Positions 1 through 8,835 of a stretch of 64,000 nucleotides of DNA are shown here, in pieces (the first letter of the stretch is position 1; each line of letters starts with the position of its first letter). A model generated the notes under the pieces. That model was not told the origin of the DNA. It worked only from the letters and a program-made list of their open reading frames with translations, and did no database searches. The position numbers were made by a program, and so were the translations under genes. This DNA comes from an uncultured Sulfitobacter sp. (GTDB lineage Bacteria; Pseudomonadota; Alphaproteobacteria; Rhodobacterales; Rhodobacteraceae): NCBI RefSeq assembly GCF_947502895.1, contig NZ_CANNBM010000001.1:124001-188000 (forward strand). The letters run 5' to 3'.

Positions 1-747
1 AACGAGCCGTGGAAGCTGGTCGATTACATCAAGTCCTTCAACTACCTCAACTATGACGGCGGCCAGTTCTCGACCTCGCGCGGGCGCGGTGTGTTTATGG
101 ATCAGGCGCTGGAAATCCTGCCCGCCGACTACTGGCGCTGGTGGCTGCTGTCCCACGCGCCCGAGACATCGGATGCAGAATTCACGTGGGAAAACTTCCA
201 ATCCTCCGCCAACAAGGACCTTGCCGATGTCTTGGGCAACTTTGTCAGCCGCATCACAAAATTCTGCCGCTCCAAATTCGGCGAGGCGGTGCCAAGTGCT
301 GGCGAATACGGCGAGGCTGAACACGCCCTTATCGCCGATCTGACCGCCCGCGTGGCCAAATACGCGGATCATATGGACGCGATGGAGGTCCGCAAATCCG
401 CCGCCGAGCTGCGCGCGATCTGGGCGGCAGGCAACGAATATTTACAAGCCCAAGCACCATGGACCACCTTCAAAACAGACCCTGACCGCGCAGCGGCGCA
501 GACGCGCCTCGCGCTCAACCTCATCCCGCTTTACGCGACGCTGGCAGCCCCGTTTATTCCTGATGCGGCGGCAAAAATGCTGGCAGGTATGAAGATCGCC
601 GATGCAGGCTGGCCCAATGATGTAGCAGCAGCGGTGGCGCAATTGCCCGCAGGCCATGTGTTCGAGGTGCCAGAGGTGTTGTTTGCCAAAATCACCGACG
701 ACCAGCGCGATGAATGGGCCGCGCGCTTTGCCGGAACCCGCGACTGA
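1..747 (+). CDS. metG: Methionyl-tRNA synthetase, 3' part
   Basis: This is the C-terminal 248 residues of MetRS, which charges tRNA-Met with methionine. The frame is open from the first base, so the gene begins upstream of the window. Near the start, residues reading FSTSRGRGVF (about bases 67-96) are the KMSKS-loop equivalent of this family, followed by the helical anticodon-binding domain (DYWRWWLLSHAPETSDAEFTWENF). The protein stops after that domain, with no C-terminal tRNA-binding (EMAP-like) extension, as in many alphaproteobacterial MetRS. The identification is secure; only the 5' end is missing. Confidence 0.95.
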   Translation, partial: NEPWKLVDYIKSFNYLNYDGGQFSTSRGRGVFMDQALEILPADYWRWWLLSHAPETSDAEFTWENFQSSANKDLADVLGNFVSRITKFCRSKFGEAVPSAGEYGEAEHALIADLTARVAKYADHMDAMEVRKSAAELRAIWAAGNEYLQAQAPWTTFKTDPDRAAAQTRLALNLIPLYATLAAPFIPDAAAKMLAGMKIADAGWPNDVAAAVAQLPAGHVFEVPEVLFAKITDDQRDEWAARFAGTRD

Positions 748-847
748 TATCTGGAAACAAACTGTTTCCATTTGTGCCATTCGACTCCGCCCCCCTGCTA
801 AGATAAGGTTTTAAAAACCAAAACTTCCTGCTGGGGGGCATAGTGCC

Positions 848-2563
848 ATGGAACTGATCCTTTTGCTCGCTGGCGTAGGCATGATTGCGGCCTTTGCCTC
901 TGGCGGTGATACCGACGACGCGCCCGATATGCCCGTCGATCCCGATACGCCCGTCGATCCCGAGGTTCCTGTCGATCCCGAGGTCCCCGAACCAGAAACG
1001 CCCAGCCTGCCCGTAGATGAAACGCCGCTCACACCAGAACCACCTGCCCCCCCGACACCGCCGGTAACAGGCCCTATCATTCTGGACGGCGCCAATGACG
1101 ATTACCTCGGCACCGCGCAGGCCGAACGGATCGAGGGCGGCGATGGCAATGACACCATCTTTGGCAACGGCGGCGCGGATACCATTCTGGGCCAGAACGG
1201 CGATGACAGCATCACAGCGGGCGGCGACGCAGATCTGATCGAGGGCGGCGCAGGGGATGACAGCCTGCACGGCAGTGGCTTTGAAAGTAGCAGCGCAACC
1301 GATTTTGAAGATGCAGATACCATCCTGGGCGGTGCAGGCGATGATTATCTGCGCGGCTTTAACAGCGACGACAGCCTTGATGGCGGTATCGGAAATGACA
1401 TCATTTGGGCTGACTTTGGCAATGACACGCTCTTGGGCTGGGAAGGAAACGATACCCTGCGCGCCATGGAAGGTGATGATCTGCTCGACGGCGGCGCAGG
1501 CGAAGACAGCCTGAATGGCGGGCGCGGCTCCGACACGCTGCTGGGCGGCGATGGCGATGATGTGCTGAACTTCCGCCCGATCGCAGGCGCGGAACAAGGC
1601 CCCAACAATGATCTGCTGGACGGCGGCGCAGGCGACGACAGCTTGCGCGCAGATAGTGGCAGCACCCTGACGGGCGGCCTTGGTGCAGATACCATGCAGC
1701 TTGAGGAAAGCATTACCGACGATCTTGTCGCACAGATCACCGATTTTGACCCGACCGTCGATACCCTGCGCATAGATTTGACCGCAGGTAATGGCGATGG
1801 CGGCGAGATAACCCTACAGCCCCGCAGTGACGGTCAGGGCAGCAATCTGTTCTTGGGGGACGATCTAATCGTCGAGTTTCTGGGCAACAGCCCTGTCACA
1901 CTGGATGATTTTGAGCTGAATATCTCGCTGGAATACAACGACAACCAGTCCGAAAACTACGCCAACACCTATACCATCGGCAACAGCGCCAGCGGCATCG
2001 GCACGGATGTATTGGGCAGTTACGGCGACGATACGATCATCGGCAGCGATGGTGCCGACCGGATCGACGGCACCTTTGGCGGCAGTGACAGTCTGGTGGG
2101 CGGCGAAGGCAACGATACCCTGATCGCCGTGGGCGGAGACTACTTCATCTCCGATACCGATGATCTGGACTCAGACGGCAACCGGTTTGAACGGATCACG
2201 CCAGAGCCTGACACGCTCATTGGCGGCGCAGGCGATGATGATCTGACCCTTGCCCGCGCAGGTGAACTGACAGGCGGCGAAGGGGCCGATATCTTTGCAA
2301 TACAGGACAGCCGTGAGGCAGGTCTGTTCGCCCCTGCCCTGATTACAGACTATGACCCCAGCGAAGACTTCATCCTCGCGCTGGCCGTCCCTGGTACATT
2401 GCCTGACAATGACGCCCTGATCGTGCGCAATACCATTGATGGCACGGCCTCCGAAGTTGTGATCGACGATGCAGTCGTGGCAGTCGTCCAAGGCGTACCT
2501 GACCTGACGGCGGCAGATGTGACCTATGTCCAGATCATCCCCGACTTCCAGCGCCCTGCCTAA
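848..2563 (+). CDS. Membrane-anchored RTX (hemolysin-type calcium-binding) protein
   Basis: A 571-aa protein with tandem Ca2+-binding nonapeptides of the GGxGxDxL type. The densest array is at about residues 85-260 (GGDGNDTIFG, GGAGDDSLHG and similar), with further blocks near 395-425 and 455-485. Residues 1-20 form one hydrophobic segment, followed by an acidic, proline-rich stalk (about 21-80) with repeated VDP units. This resembles an N-terminal anchor holding an extended calcium-folded domain outside the membrane, rather than a classical type I secreted toxin. No catalytic domain is recognisable. A G-rich Shine-Dalgarno (GGGGGG) precedes the ATG. Its stop lies 6 bp from the convergent ugpC stop. 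Function is unknown; adhesion or envelope binding is only a guess. Confidence 0.85.
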   Translation: MELILLLAGVGMIAAFASGGDTDDAPDMPVDPDTPVDPEVPVDPEVPEPETPSLPVDETPLTPEPPAPPTPPVTGPIILDGANDDYLGTAQAERIEGGDGNDTIFGNGGADTILGQNGDDSITAGGDADLIEGGAGDDSLHGSGFESSSATDFEDADTILGGAGDDYLRGFNSDDSLDGGIGNDIIWADFGNDTLLGWEGNDTLRAMEGDDLLDGGAGEDSLNGGRGSDTLLGGDGDDVLNFRPIAGAEQGPNNDLLDGGAGDDSLRADSGSTLTGGLGADTMQLEESITDDLVAQITDFDPTVDTLRIDLTAGNGDGGEITLQPRSDGQGSNLFLGDDLIVEFLGNSPVTLDDFELNISLEYNDNQSENYANTYTIGNSASGIGTDVLGSYGDDTIIGSDGADRIDGTFGGSDSLVGGEGNDTLIAVGGDYFISDTDDLDSDGNRFERITPEPDTLIGGAGDDDLTLARAGELTGGEGADIFAIQDSREAGLFAPALITDYDPSEDFILALAVPGTLPDNDALIVRNTIDGTASEVVIDDAVVAVVQGVPDLTAADVTYVQIIPDFQRPA

Positions 2564-2569
2564 GCGCGG

Positions 2570-3625
2570 CTAGCCTGTTCGGCGCAGCCCTGTTGCCGCA
2601 TCAAACAGATGCGCCTTGCCGGGCTGGATGCCGAACCGCAGCACGCGTGTGTCATCGCTCAGCAGATGCACGCCTTGCATACTGGCGGTAAAGCTCTCGT
2701 CCGTACCGTCCAGTTTGCCATGCAGAAGCGTGTTGGCGCCCAGCGGCTCTGCCATCGCGACATTCACACAGATCGGTCCCGCGCCGTCAAACACCAGATG
2801 TTCTGGCCGCACGCCCAGCTTTACGGGGCCATCAGCGCCTACTGCATCTGCCACAGCCACACCGCCCACCATCACACGCCCCCCCTGCACCTGCGCATCA
2901 ACGATGTTCATCGCAGGGCTGCCGATAAACTGCGCGGAAAACAGCGTGCGCGGCGTCTCGTAGACCTCCAGCGGCGTGCCTATCTGCTCGGCCACGCCAC
3001 CGTTCATCACGATCATACGGTCCGCCATGGTCATGGCCTCGACCTGATCGTGGGTCACATACAGCGCGGTAATCCCCAGCTTTGATTGCAACTCCTTGAT
3101 CTCAAGGCGCATCTGCACCCGCAGCTTGGCATCCAGATTTGACAGCGGCTCATCGAACAAAAACACAGCAGGTTCGCGCACAATCGCACGGCCCATGGCC
3201 ACCCGCTGGCGCTGACCACCCGACAGCTCGCGCGGCTTGCGATCCAGCAGCGGCTCCAGCTGTAACAGCTTGGCCGCCTCTTCCACCTTGGCCTTGATCT
3301 GGTCCTTGGCCAGCCCCGCGATTTTCAGCCCGTACCCCATGTTCTGGCGCACCGACATATGCGGATAGAGCGCGTAGTTCTGGAACACCATGGCGATATC
3401 ACGGTCCATCGGCTCTTTGTCGTTGGCCCGCTCGCCACCGATCATCACATCGCCCGCGCTCACCCGCTCCAGCCCAGCGACCATGCGCAGCAGCGTGGAT
3501 TTCCCACAGCCCGACGGGCCGACAATCACGATAAACTCGCCATCCGCAATATCGGTAGTGATCCCGTGGATCACATCCGTCGCACCAAAGCTTTTCTTCA
3601 CATCCCGCAGGGAAACCGTTGCCAT
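2570..3625 (-). CDS. ugpC: ABC transporter ATPase, glycerol-3-phosphate/sugar type (UgpC)
   Basis: A 351-aa ATPase of the UgpC/MalK family that powers the adjacent importer. Visible motifs are Walker A GPSGCGKST (residues 36-44), the Q-loop at Gln82, signature LSGGQRQ (134-140), Walker B FLFDEP (155-160) and the switch His192. A C-terminal regulatory OB-like domain (about 240-351) is typical of the CUT1 class. It is the last gene of a minus-strand operon ugpB-ugpA-ugpE-ugpC and starts 3 bp after the ugpE stop. The gene order matches the ugpBAEC systems for sn-glycerol-3-phosphate or its diesters. Substrate is inferred from family and order; another polyol or sugar is possible. Confidence 0.9.
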   Translation of the reverse strand: MATVSLRDVKKSFGATDVIHGITTDIADGEFIVIVGPSGCGKSTLLRMVAGLERVSAGDVMIGGERANDKEPMDRDIAMVFQNYALYPHMSVRQNMGYGLKIAGLAKDQIKAKVEEAAKLLQLEPLLDRKPRELSGGQRQRVAMGRAIVREPAVFLFDEPLSNLDAKLRVQMRLEIKELQSKLGITALYVTHDQVEAMTMADRMIVMNGGVAEQIGTPLEVYETPRTLFSAQFIGSPAMNIVDAQVQGGRVMVGGVAVADAVGADGPVKLGVRPEHLVFDGAGPICVNVAMAEPLGANTLLHGKLDGTDESFTASMQGVHLLSDDTRVLRFGIQPGKAHLFDAATGLRRTG

Positions 3626-3628
3626 ATT

Positions 3629-4486
3629 TTACTTCTCGCTATCGACGAGGCCGCGGATAAACAGCCGTTGCATACTGACCACGACAATCACCGGAGGGAT
3701 CATCGCAAGAATCGAAGTGGCCATGATCGTGGGCCAATGGGCAAAGTCATCCCCGGACGGAAACATCTGCTTGATGCCCATCACGATGGTGTTCATCTCT
3801 GGGTCCGTGGTGATCAGCAGCGGCCAGAGATACTGGTTCCAGCCGTAGATAAACAGGATAACAAACAGCGCCGCTATGTTGGTGCGGCTCATCGGCACAA
3901 CGATATCGCGGAAAAACTGCATCGGGCTGGCACCGTCCACGCGCGCGGCCTCTGCCAGCTCATCGGGTATGGTGAGAAAGAACTGACGGAACAGAAATGT
4001 CGCCGTGGCCGATGCGATAAGCGGTAAGATCAGCCCGCCGTAACTGTTCAGCATCCCAAAGCCCGCCACCACCTCGTAGGTCGGCACGATCCGCACTTCG
4101 ACAGGCAGCATCAGCGTCAGAAAGATCATCCAAAAGAAAATCATCTTGCCCGGAAATCTGAAATACACGATGGCAAAGGCGCTCAGCAGCGAAATCGCGA
4201 TCTTGCCCACCGCAATGCCGATCGCCATCACCATGCTGTTGAACAGCATCGTGGCGACAGGTACGTTCACTCCGTCAAACAACGCACGGCTGTAATTCTC
4301 GACAAACTGGTCACCGGGCCACAGCGGCATCGGCGGCTTTACGATATCCGCCTGCGTGACGGTCGAGGCAACAAAGGCCAGCCAGATCGGAAAGAAAATC
4401 ACCAGCACGCCCAAGATCATTACCACATGTGTCAGCCACAGGCCCGAGCCACGCTTCTCCACCATGCCATGCAATTCTTTGGCCAT
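3629..4486 (-). CDS. ugpE: ABC transporter permease UgpE
   Basis: A 285-aa inner-membrane permease with about six hydrophobic segments and the cytoplasmic EAA loop (EAARVDGASPMQFFRDIVVP) that docks onto the ATPase. It pairs with UgpA to form the translocation channel. The start codon overlaps the ugpA stop by one base, and ugpC follows 3 bp after its own stop, so the three genes are translationally coupled. MalG/UgpE family membership is clear; the glycerol-3-phosphate specificity follows from the operon layout. Confidence 0.9.
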   Translation of the reverse strand: MAKELHGMVEKRGSGLWLTHVVMILGVLVIFFPIWLAFVASTVTQADIVKPPMPLWPGDQFVENYSRALFDGVNVPVATMLFNSMVMAIGIAVGKIAISLLSAFAIVYFRFPGKMIFFWMIFLTLMLPVEVRIVPTYEVVAGFGMLNSYGGLILPLIASATATFLFRQFFLTIPDELAEAARVDGASPMQFFRDIVVPMSRTNIAALFVILFIYGWNQYLWPLLITTDPEMNTIVMGIKQMFPSGDDFAHWPTIMATSILAMIPPVIVVVSMQRLFIRGLVDSEK

Positions 4487-5367
4487 CAGTAATGCACCCG
4501 CTTTTCAATGAATTTGAACTGGATGATCGTCAGCAACCCCACCACAAGCAGCAAAATCACCGACTGCGCCGAGGAGGAGCCGAGATCCTGACCCACAAAA
4601 CCATCCGAAAACACCTTATAGACCAGCACCGTCGTTGACTGTTGCGGCCCACCGGACGTGATCGTGTGGATCACACCAAACGTCTCGAAAAATGAATAGA
4701 CCACATTGACCACCAGCAAAAAGAACGTGGTCGGCGACAGCAGCGGCAGCACAATCGTCCAGAAGCGCCGCCAGAACCGTGCGCCGTCAATCGCGGCCGC
4801 CTCGATTACCGATTTCGGCACCGCCTGTAACGCTGCAAAGAAGAACAAAAAGTTATAGCTGATCCGCCCCCAGGCAGAGGCGACGACAACAAGGCCCATC
4901 GCCTCGCCCCCGTTCAGCACATGGTTCCAGTCATAGCCAAGCGTGCCCAGATACCACGATATCACGCCCACGCGGGTGTTGAACATGAACAGCCACAGCA
5001 CCCCCGCAATCGCAGGGGCCACCGCATAGGGCCAGATCAACATGGTGCGGTAGACGCCCGATCCCTTAATCAACCTGTCCGCCATCACGGCCAGAAACAG
5101 CGCAGGGATCATAGAGCATAACGTCACAAGGATCGAAAATATAGCTGTGGTCAAAAACGCCCCACGGTAGAACTTGTCGCCCAGCAAAAACTCGAAATTG
5201 CCCATGCCCACATATTGCGAGGACAGGCCAAACGGATCAGGGATAAACAGCGACTGCCAGATCGCCTGCCCTGCCGGATAGAAAAAGAACACAGCCGAGA
5301 TTACAACCTGCGGCGCGATCAATAGCAAAGGCAGCAACCAGCCGCGAAACGTGACGCGTTTTTCCAT
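4486..5367 (-). CDS. ugpA: ABC transporter permease UgpA
   Basis: A permease of about 293 aa with an N-terminal hydrophobic helix (WLLPLLLIAPQVVISAVFFF) and an EAA loop (EAAAIDGARFWRRFWTIVLP). I chose the ATG at 5365-5367 (MEKRVTFRG) because AAGGGGG lies 8-13 bp upstream. A longer reading to 5418 would add 17 non-conserved residues. It is the second gene of the ugp operon, 57 bp after ugpB, with its stop overlapping the ugpE start. Confidence 0.9.
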   Translation of the reverse strand: MEKRVTFRGWLLPLLLIAPQVVISAVFFFYPAGQAIWQSLFIPDPFGLSSQYVGMGNFEFLLGDKFYRGAFLTTAIFSILVTLCSMIPALFLAVMADRLIKGSGVYRTMLIWPYAVAPAIAGVLWLFMFNTRVGVISWYLGTLGYDWNHVLNGGEAMGLVVVASAWGRISYNFLFFFAALQAVPKSVIEAAAIDGARFWRRFWTIVLPLLSPTTFFLLVVNVVYSFFETFGVIHTITSGGPQQSTTVLVYKVFSDGFVGQDLGSSSAQSVILLLVVGLLTIIQFKFIEKRVHY

Positions 5368-5424
5368 GTGTCTGCCCCCTTGATGTAAAAGGCAGGCCGA
5401 AATCAGGCCTGCCTTCAAAGTTAC

Positions 5425-6735
5425 TTAGCGGTTGGCGCTCTCGAAACGGCGCAGCAGGGCATCGCCGCGCTCTTTCGCGCTGTCCATCGCTTCTTGGGCG
5501 GTCTTGTCGCCCGACCAGATGCCTTCCAGCTCTTCGTCAATGATCCCGCGGATCTGGTCAAACGAGCCAAGCCGCAGACCTTTGGAATTTGCCGTAGGCT
5601 CGTTTGTAGTCATCTGGATCACTGCGATGTCCGTTCCGGGGTTCGCATCATAGAAACCCGCAGCACGGGTGGCCTCGCCCGCTTCGGCAGTGATCGGCAG
5701 ATAGCCTGTATCCTGATGCCATTTGGCCTGCACATCCGAAGATGAAAGGAAGCTCAGGAATTCGCCTGCGCCTTTGTATTCGTCCTCTTCATGGCCCTCC
5801 ATGACCCACAGGGACGCACCACCGATGATGGTATTCTGGGGTGCGTTTCCGACACCTTCCCAATAGGGAAGCGGACGCACATCAAAGGCGAACTCGGCCT
5901 CGGCCTTGATCCCTGCATAGCCAGCAGAGCTTTCGGTAAACAGCGCACATTCGCCAGAGCGGAAGTTTGCACCCCCCTCATTGCGGCGGCCTGTGTAGAT
6001 AAATTTGCCGTCCTGCGCCCATTGGCCCATGGCCGTCAGGTGCGCAACCTGCGCCTCGCCATTCAGCATCAGCTCGGTATCCACACCAGCAAAACCGTTG
6101 TCTTTGGATGCAAATGGCACATCATGGTAAGCCGAGAAATTCTCAAGGTGGATCCAGCTCTGCCATGCTGTAACCAGCGGACATTCCTCGCCCCCTGCCT
6201 TTAGCGCGTCCAGCGTCTCGCCGACCTTTTGCCATGTGGACAAATCGGTATCGGGGTCAACTCCCGCCGCAGTCATTGCATCACGGTTCACCCACAGCAC
6301 AGGTGTCGAGGCATTGAACGGCAGCGATAGCATGTCGCCTTCGGTGGTCGTGTAGTACCCCTTCACAGCACCGATATAGCTGTCGGGATTAAATTCCGCA
6401 CCACTTTGCGCCATGACCTCGTACATGGGGCGCACAGCCCCGCCAGCAGCCATCATCGTGGCCGTGCCGACCTCGAAAACCATCAAAATCTGGGGCTGTT
6501 CGCCCGCACGAAACGCAGCGATCCCCGCGTTGAGCGTTTCCGAATAATTGCCCTTATGGCTTTCCACCACAACATAGTCGGTCTGGCTTGCGTTGAATTC
6601 TTCAACCTGCGCCTTGACCAACTCGCCCAGACGGCCCGTGAAGGCGTGCCAGAACTGCACTTCGGTTTGCGCCATGGCCGCAACCGGCGACAGCATTGTG
6701 GATACGGCGAGCGCGCCGAGAATAGATTTTTTCAT
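5425..6735 (-). CDS. ugpB: Extracellular solute-binding protein UgpB
   Basis: A 436-aa periplasmic binding protein, first gene of the ugp importer operon. Residues 1-23 (MKKSILGALAVSTMLSPVAAMA) form a Sec signal peptide with a likely cut after AMA. The mature protein begins QTEVQFWHAFTG, a stretch diagnostic of UgpB (the WHA motif contacts glycerophosphate in characterised homologues). The ATG at 6733-6735 is preceded by GGGAGGAACA, a strong Shine-Dalgarno, so the upstream in-frame extension to 6825 is unlikely. Expected role: capture of glycerol-3-phosphate or glycerophosphodiesters, supplying phosphorus and carbon. Confidence 0.92.
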   Translation of the reverse strand: MKKSILGALAVSTMLSPVAAMAQTEVQFWHAFTGRLGELVKAQVEEFNASQTDYVVVESHKGNYSETLNAGIAAFRAGEQPQILMVFEVGTATMMAAGGAVRPMYEVMAQSGAEFNPDSYIGAVKGYYTTTEGDMLSLPFNASTPVLWVNRDAMTAAGVDPDTDLSTWQKVGETLDALKAGGEECPLVTAWQSWIHLENFSAYHDVPFASKDNGFAGVDTELMLNGEAQVAHLTAMGQWAQDGKFIYTGRRNEGGANFRSGECALFTESSAGYAGIKAEAEFAFDVRPLPYWEGVGNAPQNTIIGGASLWVMEGHEEDEYKGAGEFLSFLSSSDVQAKWHQDTGYLPITAEAGEATRAAGFYDANPGTDIAVIQMTTNEPTANSKGLRLGSFDQIRGIIDEELEGIWSGDKTAQEAMDSAKERGDALLRRFESANR

Positions 6736-7031
6736 TGTTCCTCCCATGCACCAAATCGGTGCTGTGTCGTTTTGATGCTTTGGGGACAGCCCCCGCATCA
6801 TTTGTGTGACCCCTTGACGATACACGCGGGGATTTATAATTCAAGGCACCTTGGAGTTACAAAAATACATTCCCTGACAATAACTTAGCGCAATCACCAA
6901 CGGATTGAATGCAAGCCCTTGCAGCCCGCGCGCCCGACTCATACCCCAAGGCACGACAGGCAGCTGCCGCGCCACGCAACACAGACAGTCCGTCAGGTCG
7001 GCTTCACCTGAATGCAATCAGCACCTCAGAT
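6736..7031. other. Intergenic region, ugpB upstream / pcaG downstream
   Basis: About 300 bp between the ugpB start and the pcaG stop, both on the minus strand. It must hold the ugp promoter. A small interrupted dyad (CAAGG-CA-CCTTG, 6842-6853) and AT-rich sequence at 6825-6900 are visible. I see no convincing pho box and no gene. Confidence 0.5.
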
Positions 7032-7652
7032 TTACATGTCGAAAAAGACAGTCTCTTTGGGACCTTGAAGATGAATATCAAAGCGGTAAACGCCGTCCGC
7101 TTCTTTCGTGGCCAGCAAGGTCGGGATACGGCCTTGGTGCTCAAGACGCGTCAGAATGGGGTCTGCGGCATTCGCCTCGCGCTCGTCCTCGAAATAGATG
7201 CGGGTGTGCAGGCCGATGTTGATGCCCCGCGCCACGACCCACGCGGTAATATGGGGCGCTTGCATCCGTCCATCAGGGAAAGGCACCGCCCCGGGCTTTA
7301 CCGTATCGAACATAAATTCACCCGTGTCCATATGCCCGGCCGAGCGGCCCCAGCCCGTGAAATTGCGGTCGGCAGTGCCACGCGTTTCGTTGACAGAGGG
7401 GAAAAGCCCTGCCGCATCCGCCTGCCAGATTTCGATCATTGCATCGCGCAGCGGAGTATCAAACCCGTCAAAAACCGCCCCTTTCAGGGTGATTTCAGTA
7501 CCCTGCACAGGGCCGGTCTTCATCGTGGCCCCCAGATCACCGCCATACATGTCCAGCCCCGCAAAATTGGGCGTGCAGCCGATATGCACATAAGGGCCCG
7601 CTGTCTGGCTTGGGCTTTCGCGCAAATACTCCAGTTTCTGTGCCATGCTCAC
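7032..7652 (-). CDS. pcaG: Protocatechuate 3,4-dioxygenase alpha subunit
   Basis: A 206-aa alpha subunit of the non-heme Fe(III) intradiol dioxygenase that cleaves protocatechuate to 3-carboxy-cis,cis-muconate. It has the intradiol fold signature (IEIWQADAAGLFPS, WGRSAGHMDTGEFMFDTVKPG, APHITAWVVARGI) but not the complete Tyr/Tyr/His/His iron set, as expected for PcaG, which is structural. Its start overlaps the pcaH stop by 4 bp, ensuring equimolar synthesis. It is the last gene of pobA-pcaC-pcaH-pcaG. Confidence 0.93.
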   Translation of the reverse strand: MSMAQKLEYLRESPSQTAGPYVHIGCTPNFAGLDMYGGDLGATMKTGPVQGTEITLKGAVFDGFDTPLRDAMIEIWQADAAGLFPSVNETRGTADRNFTGWGRSAGHMDTGEFMFDTVKPGAVPFPDGRMQAPHITAWVVARGINIGLHTRIYFEDEREANAADPILTRLEHQGRIPTLLATKEADGVYRFDIHLQGPKETVFFDM

Positions 7653-8395
7653 ATCCCCTCCTTACGGTTCTCGAAATAGGTTTGCCGCCGTCCACGCAGC
7701 ACGATGTCGAACTTGTAGGCACGGCTGTCCATCGGCACCGTGCGGTTCATGTCCAGCGGTGCGGTCAAAGCATCAATCGCCTCTTGGGTTTTAAGCACGC
7801 CCACAATGGGACACAGCTTGATATGCGGATCACCCTCGAAATACATCTGGGTGATCAGACGCTGGGCAAAGCTGTGGCCAAAAACCGAAAAATGGATATG
7901 CGCGGGCCGCCAGTCGTTCATACCATTGGGCCACGGATACGGGCCGGGCTGGATGGTGCGAAACTCGTAATTGCCGTCCCCGTCCGTAATCGTGCGCCCG
8001 CAGCCGCCAAAATTTGGGTCCAGCGGGGCCAGATAACTCTCTTTTTTGTGGCGGTAGCGCCCCCCCGCGTTCGCCTGCCAGAACTCCAGCAATGCGTCAG
8101 GCACAGCGCGCCCGTTTTCGTCCATCACCCGTCCATGCACGATGATACGCGGGCCGATAGCGCTTTCGCCAGGCTGGGCGAAATTGTGGATCAAGTCGTT
8201 GTCCAGCTCCCCCAACATGCTCTGCCCGAACACCGGCGATGTCTCTTCGCTCAACGTAGTGGGAAACGACAGCAGCGCCGATTGAGGGCTGCGTTTGATG
8301 CTGGTTTTGTAGGGCGGCGTCAGCGCATCAGGCTGCCAGTTACGATCCCGCGGGATAAATCCCCCCACGCTTGACGGTGTCTTGCGTGTGCTCAT
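7649..8395 (-). CDS. pcaH: Protocatechuate 3,4-dioxygenase beta subunit
   Basis: A 248-aa catalytic beta subunit. The iron-binding elements are visible: a Tyr in GGRYRHKKESYLAPLDPNFGG, a second Tyr in RTIQPGPYPW, and the two His of WRPAHIHFSVFG. With PcaG it opens the protocatechuate ring between the hydroxyls, feeding the beta-ketoadipate pathway. Overlaps of 4 bp with pcaC upstream and pcaG downstream show tight coupling. No pcaD, pcaB or pcaQ is nearby, so the remaining pathway genes must lie elsewhere in the genome. Confidence 0.95.
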   Translation of the reverse strand: MSTRKTPSSVGGFIPRDRNWQPDALTPPYKTSIKRSPQSALLSFPTTLSEETSPVFGQSMLGELDNDLIHNFAQPGESAIGPRIIVHGRVMDENGRAVPDALLEFWQANAGGRYRHKKESYLAPLDPNFGGCGRTITDGDGNYEFRTIQPGPYPWPNGMNDWRPAHIHFSVFGHSFAQRLITQMYFEGDPHIKLCPIVGVLKTQEAIDALTAPLDMNRTVPMDSRAYKFDIVLRGRRQTYFENRKEGM

Positions 8396-8772
8396 AGTTC
8401 AATCCCCATTTCTGCATAGGTTTGCTTGGCCAGCTTGATGGCGTGGTTGGCCTTTGGCACCCCCGCATAGACAGCAACATGCATAAAGGCCTGCAATACA
8501 TCCTGCGGAGCAGCACCGGTATTGGCCGTGGCGCGGATGTGCATGGGGATTTCGTCGAAATTGCCCGTTGCCGCCAACAGCGACAGCGTCAGCATCGACC
8601 GCTCGCGTTTTGTGATCGTATCGTCAGACCACAGCGTCCCCCACGCCCCTTCGGTTATCATCGTCTGGAAAGGTGCATCAAAATCGCTTTTGCCTGCCTC
8701 GGCACGATCTACATGCGCGTCCCCCAACACCGCGCGCCTTGTGGCCATCCCCTGTTTGAAACGGTCATGCAT
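8392..8772 (-). CDS. pcaC: 4-carboxymuconolactone decarboxylase
   Basis: A 126-aa cytosolic enzyme of the CMD family (MHDRFKQGMATRRAVLGDAHVDRAE) that decarboxylates gamma-carboxymuconolactone to beta-ketoadipate enol-lactone. The AhpD-like helical core ends with the typical GVPKANHAIKLAKQTYAEMG. The ATG at 8770-8772 follows AAGGAG, so I prefer it to an upstream in-frame start at 8823. It sits between pobA and pcaHG. PcaC acts two steps after PcaHG, with PcaB expected in between but not present here. Confidence 0.93.
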   Translation of the reverse strand: MHDRFKQGMATRRAVLGDAHVDRAEAGKSDFDAPFQTMITEGAWGTLWSDDTITKRERSMLTLSLLAATGNFDEIPMHIRATANTGAAPQDVLQAFMHVAVYAGVPKANHAIKLAKQTYAEMGIEL

Positions 8773-8835
8773 CGGCGTGCTCCTTATGTAGTGGCGCGAA
8801 AATATAGGCGGGATGAGAGGCATGAAAACCCAGCA

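Noticed and set aside
692..1597. A 301-codon minus-strand frame over the RTX gene
   Set aside because: It mirrors the Asp/Gly repeats of the RTX gene and has repetitive Ala/Val/Ile content only; no Shine-Dalgarno.
7032..8395. Plus-strand frames of 250 codons over pcaGH
   Set aside because: Antisense shadows; the dioxygenase subunits on the minus strand are unambiguous.
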